Made by a program: the position numbers and the translations under genes
In this document: one piece after another, positions 33,937 through 42,753 of the stretch
How positions within the stretch are numbered: the stretch's first letter is position 1
How the letters are laid out: each line of letters opens with the position of its first letter
Assembly (NCBI GenBank): GCA_016213825.1
Contig: JACQZP010000009.1
Location: forward strand, 62,001-126,000
DNA length: 64,000 nt
Source: Acetobacterium woodii
Lineage (GTDB): Bacteria; Bacillota; Clostridia; Eubacteriales; Eubacteriaceae
Direction of reading: 5' to 3'
Notes under the pieces: model-generated
Database searches by the model: none
Seen by the model: the letters and a program-made list of their open reading frames with translations, nothing else
What the model was told of the DNA's origin: nothing

Positions 33937-34992
33937 TTAATTTTCATCCAGCCAGATCGATAAGGTGATCCCGCCCAGTTTCTGTTTTTCCAGCAGGCAT
34001 TTTCCAAAACCGGAAGCCACAAAACCGCAGGGTTCCGAAACAGCATACAGACCGGTCGTTTTAAAAACAAACTCTGATGCTTCAAAACGACTTTGAACCA
34101 TTTGCACCATTTCGTTGGGGATGATGATTTTTTTTGCTTTAAAAAAGGTACAGGCTTCAATAATTCCCGGTTCATCGGCTTTCAGGCCGATGGTGGCCAG
34201 GGATTTGATGCCCTTTTCATTGAGATTCAGCGACGCTAAAGTCTCCTGAATGGCCTGGATGATCCGATCTCCCGGGGTATCCCGGCGACAGCCTACCCCC
34301 AGAACCAACTTCCGGGGAACCAGCTTAACACTGGGAATTGATAGGTCTGCTTTTTTTGTATCCAGGGTTGTCATGATAACGCCCTGATATTTATTCAAAT
34401 CGGTTAAATCGGCCACCGTTTCGATGTTCTGGGGCAGAATAACCGTATCCAAATCGCAGTTTTCCTGATTAAATAAGGCAATCGGATCGCCGTTTAAAAT
34501 CAGGGCGGTTACGTCTTTGGCATCAGTAAAATTATCAATGGTGCAGTTGATTTTCTGGGCCAGCACGTCCACGGCCATGGTTCCTTTAACATCAGTGCCG
34601 GTGGTAATCACCGCCTGGGCACCCAGTCGTTTGGCAACCAGCCGGGCCGCGTCATTGGCGCCACCCAAATGGCCGGATAATAGACTGATCACAAACTCCC
34701 CTTTGGTATCCATCACCAGAATTCCCGGATCGGAAGATTTGTGTTCCAGATGGGGGGCAATCGCCCGAACCACAATACCGGCTGCCATAATGCAGCAGAT
34801 GATCTGGTACTCCCCGATGATGCTGCCCATAAAGGTGGCAATATCGGTATTGATAATTTTTGTGGTTTCATTGGCGTATTTTTCTTTGGTGTAGATCTGA
34901 CATTCCCGGTCATCCAGATATTCTGCCAGCCGGTTTGCCAAAACCATGCCATCCTGGGACAGGGTGACAATGGCCCACTTTTCTGTTTTCAC
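33937..34992 (-). CDS. cbiG: Cobalt-precorrin-5A hydrolase CbiG
   Basis: About 351 residues from a GTG start, five bases after the cbiF stop, with AAGGGG upstream; this gives the usual CbiG opening MKTEKWAIVTLSQDG. The longer frame with ATG would overlap cbiF by up to 80 bases and lacks a ribosome site. CbiG opens the lactone ring and releases acetaldehyde. CbiG-type motifs are CIMAAGIVVRAIAPHLEHK, SLLSGHLGGAND, ITTGTDVKGTMAVD and, in the C-terminal domain, LVLGVGCRRDTPGD. It marks the anaerobic (early-cobalt) route. Confidence 0.92.
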   Translation of the reverse strand: MKTEKWAIVTLSQDGMVLANRLAEYLDDRECQIYTKEKYANETTKIINTDIATFMGSIIGEYQIICCIMAAGIVVRAIAPHLEHKSSDPGILVMDTKGEFVISLLSGHLGGANDAARLVAKRLGAQAVITTGTDVKGTMAVDVLAQKINCTIDNFTDAKDVTALILNGDPIALFNQENCDLDTVILPQNIETVADLTDLNKYQGVIMTTLDTKKADLSIPSVKLVPRKLVLGVGCRRDTPGDRIIQAIQETLASLNLNEKGIKSLATIGLKADEPGIIEACTFFKAKKIIIPNEMVQMVQSRFEASEFVFKTTGLYAVSEPCGFVASGFGKCLLEKQKLGGITLSIWLDEN

Positions 34993-34996
34993 GGTT

Positions 34997-35755
34997 TTAC
35001 TCAACCCCTTGACGGTATTCATGGGTAAAGCTTGGATCATAAAGCTTGGATAAGCTGTATTCGTCTCCCAGGAAATCACCGACTAAGATTTGGGCAGTTT
35101 TGGTAATGTTTTCGTCTTTTACTTTCTGAGCGATGGTTTCCAGGGTTCCCATAACAATTTTCTGATCTTCCCAGGTTGCCCGTTGGATAATGGCAATGGG
35201 TGTGGTCGGCGCATAATGTTTCATTAAGCGAGCCACCACATCGTCGATCATTTGAACTGACAGGAAGATGCACATGGAAGCCCGATGGGATGCCAGGTCT
35301 TCCAGTTTTTCTTTTTCCGGAACTGGAGTTCGGCCTTCTAAGCGGGTTAAAATAACGGTTTGGGATACGTCTGGCAGAGTAAATTCTTTTTTAAGCGCCG
35401 CCGCCGATGCCACAAAGGAGCTAACCCCAGGGATCACATCAAAAGGAATTCCCAATTCATCCAATCGGTCCATCTGTTCCCGGATGGCTCCATAAATGGA
35501 TGGGTCACCGGTATGAACCCGGGCAATTTTTTTACCTTCTTCAGTGCCTCGTTTAATCACGGCAATGACATCGTCTAAAGTCATCGATGCGGAATTAAAA
35601 ATTTCGGCATCCGGTTTGTGTCCGGCAATAATCGCTTTGTTTACTAAAGAACCGGCATAAATAATAATATCTGCTTCATTAACAATTCGTTGACCCTTAA
35701 CGGTAATCAGTTCTGGATCTCCTGGGCCTGCACCCACCATATAGACTGTATTCAT
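34997..35755 (-). CDS. cbiF: Cobalt-precorrin-4 C11-methyltransferase
   Basis: 252 residues, SAM-dependent tetrapyrrole methylase. VGAGPGDPELITVKGQR, IIYAGSLVNKAII, ARVHTGDPSIYGAIREQMD and VIPGVSSFVASAAALKKEFTLP are typical of CbiF/CobM. Strong AGGAGAA ribosome site. Followed almost directly by cbiG, whose substrate is the next-but-one intermediate. Confidence 0.95.
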   Translation of the reverse strand: MNTVYMVGAGPGDPELITVKGQRIVNEADIIIYAGSLVNKAIIAGHKPDAEIFNSASMTLDDVIAVIKRGTEEGKKIARVHTGDPSIYGAIREQMDRLDELGIPFDVIPGVSSFVASAAALKKEFTLPDVSQTVILTRLEGRTPVPEKEKLEDLASHRASMCIFLSVQMIDDVVARLMKHYAPTTPIAIIQRATWEDQKIVMGTLETIAQKVKDENITKTAQILVGDFLGDEYSLSKLYDPSFTHEYRQGVE

Positions 35756-35807
35756 AACTATTTTCTCCTAAACTTTATTTCTAATTTTAGCACTTTTGAT
35801 TCCATTC

Positions 35808-36599
35808 CTACATTTCTGTAACGGGTTGTGCTCTTTTCAAATGATCTAAAAACATATTCTGAATCTCCGGGTATTCTCCCAAACCTTCGAGGATACATTC
35901 GACTTTAAAACGTTCATCCTCCAGGATTGTTTTCCAGGACTCTTCATCATCACTGGCCATATCATTAATGGCATGATCTCCAGCTACCAGCATAAATGGT
36001 GCCAGATAAACCTTTTTATATTTTTTCTCTTTTAAAATCGGAACAATGTTTTCCAGTTCCGGGAATCCTTCAACAGTTCCTACATAGACATCCTCATACC
36101 CTTTCATCTTGAACATATAATCCAGAGCGGGATAGGTTGAATTAGCGTGATGGTCGCTGCCATGGCCCATATAAACCAGGGCTTCGCCCTTTTTGAACTT
36201 AGGCATGTGCTTCATCACTGCATCCACAGTTTCTTCATAATCTTCCACGGTGGTTAACAGCGGCCGTCCCAGGGTCAGGGATTCAAAATCCTTTTCAAAG
36301 TCCTTCAGTTCTTTCAAGGTGATGTCATATTCGTGACCGTTGATAATGTGGGTGGTCTGACAATGGACGTGGGTATATCCGGCGGCTTTGAGTTTTTTGA
36401 GTACTTCCTGGGGAATATCCACATTTTCGTTGTCCCGGTTCTTCAATTTATTGATGATCATCCGGGATGTAAAGGCTCGATAAAAATCATGATCCGGGAA
36501 AGCTTTTTGCAAATGCTTTTCGGTTGCCTCGATGGTTTTTTTTCGGGTCTCAGGGTAAGATGTACCAAAACTGATGACCAGTAACGCTTTTTTCTCCAT
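35808..36599 (-). CDS. cbiK: Sirohydrochlorin cobaltochelatase CbiK
   Basis: 263 residues. Inserts Co2+ into sirohydrochlorin, the committed step of the anaerobic B12 route. MEKKALLVISFGTSYPETR, then YMGHGSDHHANSTYPALDY and LAPFMLVAGDHAINDMASDD contain the metal-binding His residues expected in CbiK. No signal peptide, so cytoplasmic, unlike the periplasmic CbiK homologues of sulfate reducers. Ribosome site TAGGAGAA. Separated from hemL by element family B. Confidence 0.95.
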   Translation of the reverse strand: MEKKALLVISFGTSYPETRKKTIEATEKHLQKAFPDHDFYRAFTSRMIINKLKNRDNENVDIPQEVLKKLKAAGYTHVHCQTTHIINGHEYDITLKELKDFEKDFESLTLGRPLLTTVEDYEETVDAVMKHMPKFKKGEALVYMGHGSDHHANSTYPALDYMFKMKGYEDVYVGTVEGFPELENIVPILKEKKYKKVYLAPFMLVAGDHAINDMASDDEESWKTILEDERFKVECILEGLGEYPEIQNMFLDHLKRAQPVTEM

Positions 36600-36710
36600 T
36601 AAATGGTTCTCCTATTTATGTTATTTGTTATTGTAGAAGTTGGGTTAGCTTTGCTGACGATTCTAAATACTAAACTATTTTGTGTCGGCTAAGGTTTATC
36701 AAATATTACC

Positions 36711-36809
36711 GTACCGACCAATTGTTAATCTGTTGTCTGCTGCAAGCTCGGACAGGCTCTGCCGTGTCCGCCTTGATGCAGACAACATGATATAACAATT
36801 GTCGGTACT
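36711..36809. repeat. Palindromic element family B (copy 1)
   Basis: About 99 bases with terminal inverted repeats gtaccgaccaattgt / acaattgtcggtac and inner arms gttgtctgctgc / tgcagacaac. The centre has ggacaggc ... gtgtccg. A second full copy at 38270-38369 differs at few positions. It lies between cbiK and hemL. Confidence 0.8.
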
Positions 36810-36923
36810 GATTTATTTCCTTCTATACGGTTTCAGGTCGGATCAATTATGTCTATTTCACGGCGCCTAAAAAACAAAGTAATTGGTCTGACAGCAAAGC
36901 CTATTAATGCTTGCATTTTTTAC

Positions 36924-38210
36924 TTATAATTTTTTTAATGCCTGGTAATGATCTTCGATGGTTTTTTCGATGTCCGCTTTGGTATGGGCGGAGGAGAGGA
37001 AAATACCTTCAAACTGGGCTGGGGGCATAAGATTGCCGGCATCCAGCATGGATTTGAAATATTTGGTATAGGCTTTGGTGTCCGAGGTCATGACAGCGGC
37101 ATAGCCATCGATGGGTTGGTCGGTAAAGAAACAACAGGTCATTCCTTTGAAACGGACCATCTGGGCTTTAACACCGGTTTTTTCGATGTTGGCTTTAAAG
37201 CCGGCTTCTAACAGCTTGGCATTTTCTTCCATTTCGGTATAAACTTCCGGGTGATCTCGGAGGTAGGTCAGGGTGTTCAGCCCCATTTTCATAGCGATGG
37301 GGTTTCCTGACAGGGTTCCTGCCTGATAAACGCCGCCTAATGGTGCGACGGTTTCCATGATATCCCGACGTCCGCCATAAGCGCCGACGGGCATGCCACC
37401 ACCGATGATCTTTCCTAAGGTGGTCATGTCCGGCTTAATATCCAGGACTTCCTGGGCTCCGCCATAGGCTAAGCGGAATCCGGTGATGACTTCATCAAAA
37501 ATCAGCACGGTTCCTTCAGTTTCAGTGATATCACGCAGTTCTTTCATGAAATCCAGATCAGGTGGCACCACACCCATGTTGCCGGCCACTGGCTCCACGA
37601 TGACGGCGGCAATTTCGCCGGGGTTTTCGGCAAAGAGCGCTTTGACGCTGGCAATATCATTATAGGTAGCTACTAAGGTATCCTTGGCGGTTCCCGGCGT
37701 CACCCCGGAACTGGTGGGCACTCCAAAGGTCAGGGTGCCGGATCCGGATTTAACCAGCAGTCCGTCAGCATGACCATGGTAGCAGCCTTCAAATTTAATA
37801 ATCTTGTCCCGTCCGGTATAGCCTCTGGCTACCCGCAACGCACTCATGGTGGCTTCGGTGCCGGAGCTGACCATTCGGACCATTTCCATGGACGGATAAG
37901 CTTCGGTAATCAGTTTTGCCACCTCAACCTCAATAGCAGTTGGGGCGCCGAAGCTGGTTCCTTTTTCCAGCGCTTCCTGAATGCCTTCAAAGTAAACCGG
38001 TGAGGCATGGCCTAAAATCAGCGGCCCCCAGGAACAGATATAGTCGGTATACTCGTTGCCGTCCACATCATAAATCTTGGCGCCTTTGCCATGGTCAATA
38101 AAAACCGGGGGCATTTCCACCGATTTAAAAGCCCGCACCGGACTGTTGACGCCACCGGGTATATATTTTTCAGCTTCGATAAATAATTTTTCTGATTTTT
38201 CTCGATTCAT
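36924..38210 (-). CDS. hemL: Glutamate-1-semialdehyde 2,1-aminomutase
   Basis: 428 residues, PLP enzyme making 5-aminolevulinate in the C5 pathway together with HemA. PGGVNSPVRAFKSV, FINSGTEA-type MVSSGTEATMSALRVARG, KFEGCYHGHADGLLVK, IFDEVITGFRLAYGG and the PLP lysine in TTLGKIIGGGMPVGAYGG are clear. GGAGATATT ribosome site. The gene lies in the tetrapyrrole cluster between hemB and cbiK. Confidence 0.97.
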   Translation of the reverse strand: MNREKSEKLFIEAEKYIPGGVNSPVRAFKSVEMPPVFIDHGKGAKIYDVDGNEYTDYICSWGPLILGHASPVYFEGIQEALEKGTSFGAPTAIEVEVAKLITEAYPSMEMVRMVSSGTEATMSALRVARGYTGRDKIIKFEGCYHGHADGLLVKSGSGTLTFGVPTSSGVTPGTAKDTLVATYNDIASVKALFAENPGEIAAVIVEPVAGNMGVVPPDLDFMKELRDITETEGTVLIFDEVITGFRLAYGGAQEVLDIKPDMTTLGKIIGGGMPVGAYGGRRDIMETVAPLGGVYQAGTLSGNPIAMKMGLNTLTYLRDHPEVYTEMEENAKLLEAGFKANIEKTGVKAQMVRFKGMTCCFFTDQPIDGYAAVMTSDTKAYTKYFKSMLDAGNLMPPAQFEGIFLSSAHTKADIEKTIEDHYQALKKL

Positions 38211-38269
38211 AATATCTCCAATAATAATTATTTCACTATCGTGTGAAACTCAGGTGTTCGCACCCTACC

Positions 38270-38369
38270 GTACCGACCAATTGTTAATCTGTTGTCTGCT
38301 GCGGAATCGGACAGGCTATCGCCGTGTTCGCTCCGATGCAGACAACATGATGTAACAATTGTCGGTACT
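38270..38369. repeat. Palindromic element family B (copy 2)
   Basis: About 100 bases, nearly the same as 36711-36809: gtaccgaccaattgttaatc at one end and gtaacaattgtcggtac at the other. It lies between hemL and hemB, so hemL is flanked by two copies in the same orientation. Confidence 0.8.
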
Positions 38370-38415
38370 GCGTTTGTCTTGATCAATAGATTCATGACTT
38401 ATAAATGATTTGCTG

Positions 38416-39381
38416 TCACTGATAATCCTTCAGCATCGCCTGGAGTTCTTTGGCAAAATAGGTGATGATGATGTCTGCGCCAGCTCGTTTGATGCTGATG
38501 AGACTTTCAAAAATCGCCCGGCGATCCATCAGATCGGCATCCACGGCATTTTTGATCATGGCATATTCGCCGCTGACCTGATAGGCGGCCATGGGTAAAT
38601 AGGAAAGCTCCTTGCCTTTGGCAATAATATCCAGATAAGGCATAGCTGGTTTGACCATCACAATATCGGCGCCTTCATCAATGTCCAGAACCATTTCTTT
38701 TAAGGCTTCCCGGGAATTGGCCGAGTCCATCTGATAGCTGCGGCGGTCGCCGAAGGCTGGTGCCGAGTTGGCGGCATCCCGGAAAGGGCCATAAAAGCTG
38801 GAGGCAAATTTGGCTGAATAGGCCATAATCGGAATCGATTCATAACCGGCCCGGTCTAAGGTTTCCCGCATATGATCGATGCGGCCATCCATCATATCCG
38901 AAGGGGCGACCATATCGGCTCCGGCTTCGGCATGACTCAGGGCGGTTCTGCTTAAGGTTTCCAGTGTCTGAGTTCGTCGAATTTCACCACTTTCTTCAAA
39001 AAAACAGCAATGGCCGTCGCTCTTATATTCACATAAACAGACATCGGTAATGACATACATTTGTGGATCAACTTTTTTGATCACCCGAATGGCTTCCTGA
39101 ACCAGACCGTCTTCGACAAAAGCCGGGGTAGCTTCCCCATCTTTCTCATCGGGAACGCCAAACAGTATGACATAACGGATGCCCAGTTCTTTTAGCGCCA
39201 GGGTTTCCGGTCCTAGCATGTCCAAAGACAGATGGTACTGATCTTTCATGGAGCCGATTTCTTTACGCACTCCCTGTCCGTCGACTATAAACAGCGGATA
39301 AACCACATCATTCATGGAAAGCTGGGTTTCTCGGATTAAATTCCGAACCGCCGCATTTTTTCGTAATCGTGTTGGCAACAT
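38416..39381 (-). CDS. hemB: Porphobilinogen synthase (5-aminolevulinate dehydratase)
   Basis: 321 residues. Condenses two 5-aminolevulinates. Zinc-type active site: DVCLCEYKSDGHCC gives the three Cys ligands. The Schiff-base lysines are in MAYSAKFASSFYGPFRDA and IVMVKPAMPYLD. MLPTRLRKNAAVRNLIRET is the usual start. AAGGAGG ribosome site. Confidence 0.97.
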   Translation of the reverse strand: MLPTRLRKNAAVRNLIRETQLSMNDVVYPLFIVDGQGVRKEIGSMKDQYHLSLDMLGPETLALKELGIRYVILFGVPDEKDGEATPAFVEDGLVQEAIRVIKKVDPQMYVITDVCLCEYKSDGHCCFFEESGEIRRTQTLETLSRTALSHAEAGADMVAPSDMMDGRIDHMRETLDRAGYESIPIMAYSAKFASSFYGPFRDAANSAPAFGDRRSYQMDSANSREALKEMVLDIDEGADIVMVKPAMPYLDIIAKGKELSYLPMAAYQVSGEYAMIKNAVDADLMDRRAIFESLISIKRAGADIIITYFAKELQAMLKDYQ

Positions 39382-39404
39382 ATGGTCAACCTCCTTATTT
39401 ACTT

Positions 39405-39571
39405 CTAGATAATTGCAATACTGCCTTGAGCTTTGCTACCTGTTTACATCAAACAATTTTTACACTGTACGGCGTACAGTCTACCGACTGTTCGCCTACA
39501 CGTTACAAAATTGTTTATGAAAACTGGCATCAAAGCAATCATTGTTCGATCCTTACAAATCTGTAATTACT
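39405..39571. repeat. Palindromic element family A (full length)
   Basis: About 165 bases between hemB and the hemC fusion gene. It has ataattgcaatactgccttg at one end, aaacaatttttacactgtac in the first inner arm, cgcctacacgttacaaaatt in the second and gcaatcattgttcgatcc at the other end. Confidence 0.8.
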
Positions 39572-39573
39572 TA

Positions 39574-41991
39574 TTACTTTTCTGCATCCTTTAAAATCGC
39601 ATCCAGCATTCCCTGGATGGTATATGTTTCAGCTTCGATGTCCACATCAATGCCCAGTTCCTGACATTTTTTTGAGGTTTGAGGGCCGATGGACACACAT
39701 TTTGCCGTGTTAATCGCATCAATATGGGCTGCTCCGATTTTTTCAACAAAGAATTCGACAGTGGTGGAGCTGGTAAAGGTAATATAATCAATTTCTTTGT
39801 TATTTAACATTCCCAGCGGATCGACCGTGGCATGATCTTCCCGGATGGTTTCATAGGTTTGCACCTCGTCCACTGGACAGATTTTGGATAATTCTTCAAC
39901 CACATAGATTCGGGCATTTTTTGACCGGGGAATTAATACCCGGCTGTCTTTGTTAAGCAGTGGTGCCAAACCGCTGACCAGTTCTTCACCGACATATTTA
40001 TCCGGTACAAAATCGGCTTGGAGTCCTCGGGCTAAGAGAGCATTTTTGGTTCCTTCCCCAATGGCAGTGATATGAAGATTGCCAAAGGCTCGGGCATCTT
40101 TACCACAGCGGGTCAATGACTCAAAAAAGATTTCGACACCGTTAATGCTGGTAAAAACAATATGGCTGTAGTCGCTCAGGACTTTTACCTTTTCATCACA
40201 GGCCGCTTCATTGATCGCCACAATTTTGATGGTTGGGAATTCGATGGCGTTGCCGCCCAGTTCACTGATTTTTTCAACCATCTGAGAGCTTTGTTCCCGG
40301 GACCGGGTGACAATGATATTTTTTCCAAACAATGGTTTTTCATCAAAGAATCGCAGTTTTTGTCGTTTATTCACGACTTCTCCCACCACAATCAGGCTAG
40401 GCGCCGTAATTTTTGCTTCGGTCGCAATATCGTAGATAGTCTTCAGGTTTCCGGTGACTACTCGCTGATAAGGGGTAGACGCTCGATGAACCACGGCCAC
40501 TGGCATTTCCGGATTCATGCCGTTTTTAACCAGTTCGTCACAGATCTTCTCCAGGTTCTTAACGCCCATTAAAAAGACGATGGTACCCTTGAGCTTGCCC
40601 AATACCGGCCAATCCAGGTCGGATGAACCGTCATAGGCATTGGATTTCAAGTGTCCGGTAATGACGTGAAAGGAGGATACACAATCCCGGTGGGTAATCG
40701 GAATTCCGGCATAGGCCAGGCCGCCGATAACGGAGGTAATCCCGGGGATCACTTCAAAGGGCACGCCGGCATCATAAAGGTCTTCACCTTCTTCGCCGCC
40801 CCGGCCAAAGACATAGGGATCACCGCCTTTTAAGCGCAATACCAGCTTACCTTCCTGGCCTTTTTGGACCAATAAAGCATTAATATCTTCCTGACGCATG
40901 GCATGATTTCCGGCCCGTTTGCCAACGTAGATGATTTCGGCATCGGCTCGGGCATCGTTTAGAAAGCTCTCATTGACCAGGGCATCGTAAACCACCACAT
41001 CGGCCTTGATTAAAATATCTCTGGCTTTTACGGTCAGTAGGCCAGGATCGCCGCAACCGCCGCCGGCCAGATAGACCTTTCCCGGTTTTGTATGCACTGC
41101 TGTATAACATGCTGCTGCTAATTGTTTTCCCAAATTTTCTGCCTCCTCGGGTGATCCTTCAATGGATTGGGTAACCACATGACTGCCGTCTTCCAGACCA
41201 TAAAGTCCGTACAGTACAATGGTATCTTTTTTTATTTCACAAAATGCGCCCACCGGAATGTGACAGCTGCCGTTGAGTGCATTTAAAAAACTTCGTTCTG
41301 CTTCCATCTGAATGATGGTATTTTGATCACTGATGGCTGCCATCAGTTCTTTGACTATTTCATTGTCCTCCCGCACTTCCACCGCCAGGATTCCCTGGGC
41401 GGGTGCCGGGATAAAGGTGTTCTCCGGCAAGGTCACCGTTTGGTAGGCTGAATCTGCCAAGCGACCAATCCGTTTCAGGCCGGCTGCGGCCAGAATGATG
41501 CCATCCAATTGCTGTTCCTGCATTTTTCGAATTCGGGTATCGATGTTGCCGCGAATCCCCACGATTTCCACATCCGGCCGCAGCTTTTGCAGTTGACAGA
41601 TCCGGCGTTTGCTGCCGGTTGCTACGACCGCACCCTTAGGCAAATCATCCAGGGTTGTAATTTGATGGGGTGTCAACAGCACATCACGGGGATCTTCCCG
41701 AACGGTTGGAACTGTCAATACCAAGCCTTCCGGCAATTTTGAAGGCATATCCTTCATGCTATGGATGGCCATATGGATCTCACCGGATAGCAGGGCATCT
41801 TCCAATTCTTTGGTAAACAGTCCCTTATCACCGATTTTATCCAGGGGCTTATCCTGAACCAGATCGCCTTTTGTTTTAATAATGACCATCTCGAAATTTA
41901 TCTGGGGGTGGGCTTTGGCCAGGACATCAATCAGCCACTGGCTTTGGGTTCGGGCCAGCGTACTGCCCCTTGTTCCAACTTTTATATTCAT
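39574..41991 (-). CDS. Trifunctional fusion: HemC - CobA (SUMT) - HemD
   Basis: 805 residues in one uninterrupted frame with three enzymes in pathway-related order. Residues about 1-300: hydroxymethylbilane synthase, starting MNIKVGTRGSTLARTQSQW, with the dipyrromethane-binding Cys in NGSCHIPVGAF. About 305-545: uroporphyrinogen-III C-methyltransferase, with GGGCGDPGLLTVKA, LRLKGGDPYVFGRGGEE, VIPGITSVIGGLAYAGIPITHRD in part and FLMGVKNLEKI. About 555-805: uroporphyrinogen-III synthase, with IIVTRSREQSS and ITFTSSTTVEFFVE. It would turn porphobilinogen into precorrin-2, leaving HemB and Met8 as separate partners. CobA-HemD fusions are common in clostridia; adding HemC is less usual. GGAGATAAG ribosome site. 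Confidence 0.95.
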   Translation of the reverse strand: MNIKVGTRGSTLARTQSQWLIDVLAKAHPQINFEMVIIKTKGDLVQDKPLDKIGDKGLFTKELEDALLSGEIHMAIHSMKDMPSKLPEGLVLTVPTVREDPRDVLLTPHQITTLDDLPKGAVVATGSKRRICQLQKLRPDVEIVGIRGNIDTRIRKMQEQQLDGIILAAAGLKRIGRLADSAYQTVTLPENTFIPAPAQGILAVEVREDNEIVKELMAAISDQNTIIQMEAERSFLNALNGSCHIPVGAFCEIKKDTIVLYGLYGLEDGSHVVTQSIEGSPEEAENLGKQLAAACYTAVHTKPGKVYLAGGGCGDPGLLTVKARDILIKADVVVYDALVNESFLNDARADAEIIYVGKRAGNHAMRQEDINALLVQKGQEGKLVLRLKGGDPYVFGRGGEEGEDLYDAGVPFEVIPGITSVIGGLAYAGIPITHRDCVSSFHVITGHLKSNAYDGSSDLDWPVLGKLKGTIVFLMGVKNLEKICDELVKNGMNPEMPVAVVHRASTPYQRVVTGNLKTIYDIATEAKITAPSLIVVGEVVNKRQKLRFFDEKPLFGKNIIVTRSREQSSQMVEKISELGGNAIEFPTIKIVAINEAACDEKVKVLSDYSHIVFTSINGVEIFFESLTRCGKDARAFGNLHITAIGEGTKNALLARGLQADFVPDKYVGEELVSGLAPLLNKDSRVLIPRSKNARIYVVEELSKICPVDEVQTYETIREDHATVDPLGMLNNKEIDYITFTSSTTVEFFVEKIGAAHIDAINTAKCVSIGPQTSKKCQELGIDVDIEAETYTIQGMLDAILKDAEK

Positions 41992-42018
41992 TTATCTTAT
42001 CTCCAATTCATCTATTGT

Positions 42019-42165
42019 CCGGTAATTGCGAAAGTGCCATGAGCTTCGCTGCCAGTTTACACGAAACAATTTTTACACTGTACGTCGTACAGTTCTACGA
42101 ACTGTTCGCCTACACGTTACAAAATTGTTTGTGAAACAGGCATCAAAGCAATCATTGTTCGTTTG
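42019..42165. repeat. Palindromic element family A (full length)
   Basis: About 147 bases. It starts ccggtaattgcgaaagtgcc, has inner arms aaacaatttt / aaaattgttt and cagttc / gaactg, and ends at the base before the met8-like stop codon. It fills the gap between met8-like and hemC. Confidence 0.8.
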
Positions 42166-42753
42166 TCAGTTATTTCCTAGTTTTGACCTAAGTTCCGCAT
42201 TGGAACACCGGGACAATTCTTTAAGTTTTTCAGTTTTTTCATTCTGCGAGCCGTTTCCGGTTAAAATTGTCTGTCGCAGCGAGCGCAGTAAGGCGGTTTT
42301 TTCAGTATAGCTTTCATCATAGCGGTGAGCCAGCTCGTCAATAATGCTTTTCGTTAAAAAAGGACTGGCTCCTTCAGTACACACCGACAGGGTTAAATCC
42401 CCCCGGCGAATGACGCTGGGAAAAATGAAGTCCGAATCTTCGGGATCATCCACCCGGTTGCACCAAATTTTCAGGGACGCACAGTCCGTTCTGACTTGTT
42501 TATTCAACTCGCGATTGTCTGTTGCCGCTACTGCCAAGTCGATGCCGGTAAGGTATTCCGTTTTGTAAACAGACTGAATCAATGTCAGTTGCTTGTTATC
42601 CGTTTTGATGAGCCCTGCGGAAAAATCGGGGCTCACTGCAATAACCTGCATTCCGTTTTCCAATAATGTTGCAATCCGTCTGGCGGCAACCTTGCCACCG
42701 CCGACAATCAGAGCCTTTTTGTTTTTTAAGTTAAATAGCAGCGGTGTCATCAT
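42166..42753 (-). CDS. Precorrin-2 dehydrogenase (Met8/SirC/CysG-N type)
   Basis: 195 residues. NAD-dependent oxidation of precorrin-2 to sirohydrochlorin, the substrate of CbiK. Rossmann motif ALIVGGGKVAARRIATLL, then AATDNRELNKQV, WCNRVDDPEDSDFIFPSVIRRG in part and TEGASPFLTKSIIDEL identify the family. It may also chelate metal like yeast Met8, which cannot be decided here. Its start overlaps the hemA stop by 23 bases. Confidence 0.93.
   Translation of the reverse strand: MMTPLLFNLKNKKALIVGGGKVAARRIATLLENGMQVIAVSPDFSAGLIKTDNKQLTLIQSVYKTEYLTGIDLAVAATDNRELNKQVRTDCASLKIWCNRVDDPEDSDFIFPSVIRRGDLTLSVCTEGASPFLTKSIIDELAHRYDESYTEKTALLRSLRQTILTGNGSQNEKTEKLKELSRCSNAELRSKLGNN

Noticed and set aside
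36711-38369. Repeated palindromes as a CRISPR array
   Set aside because: Only two copies 1.5 kb apart with a gene between; copies are about 100 bp and there are no regular spacers or cas genes.
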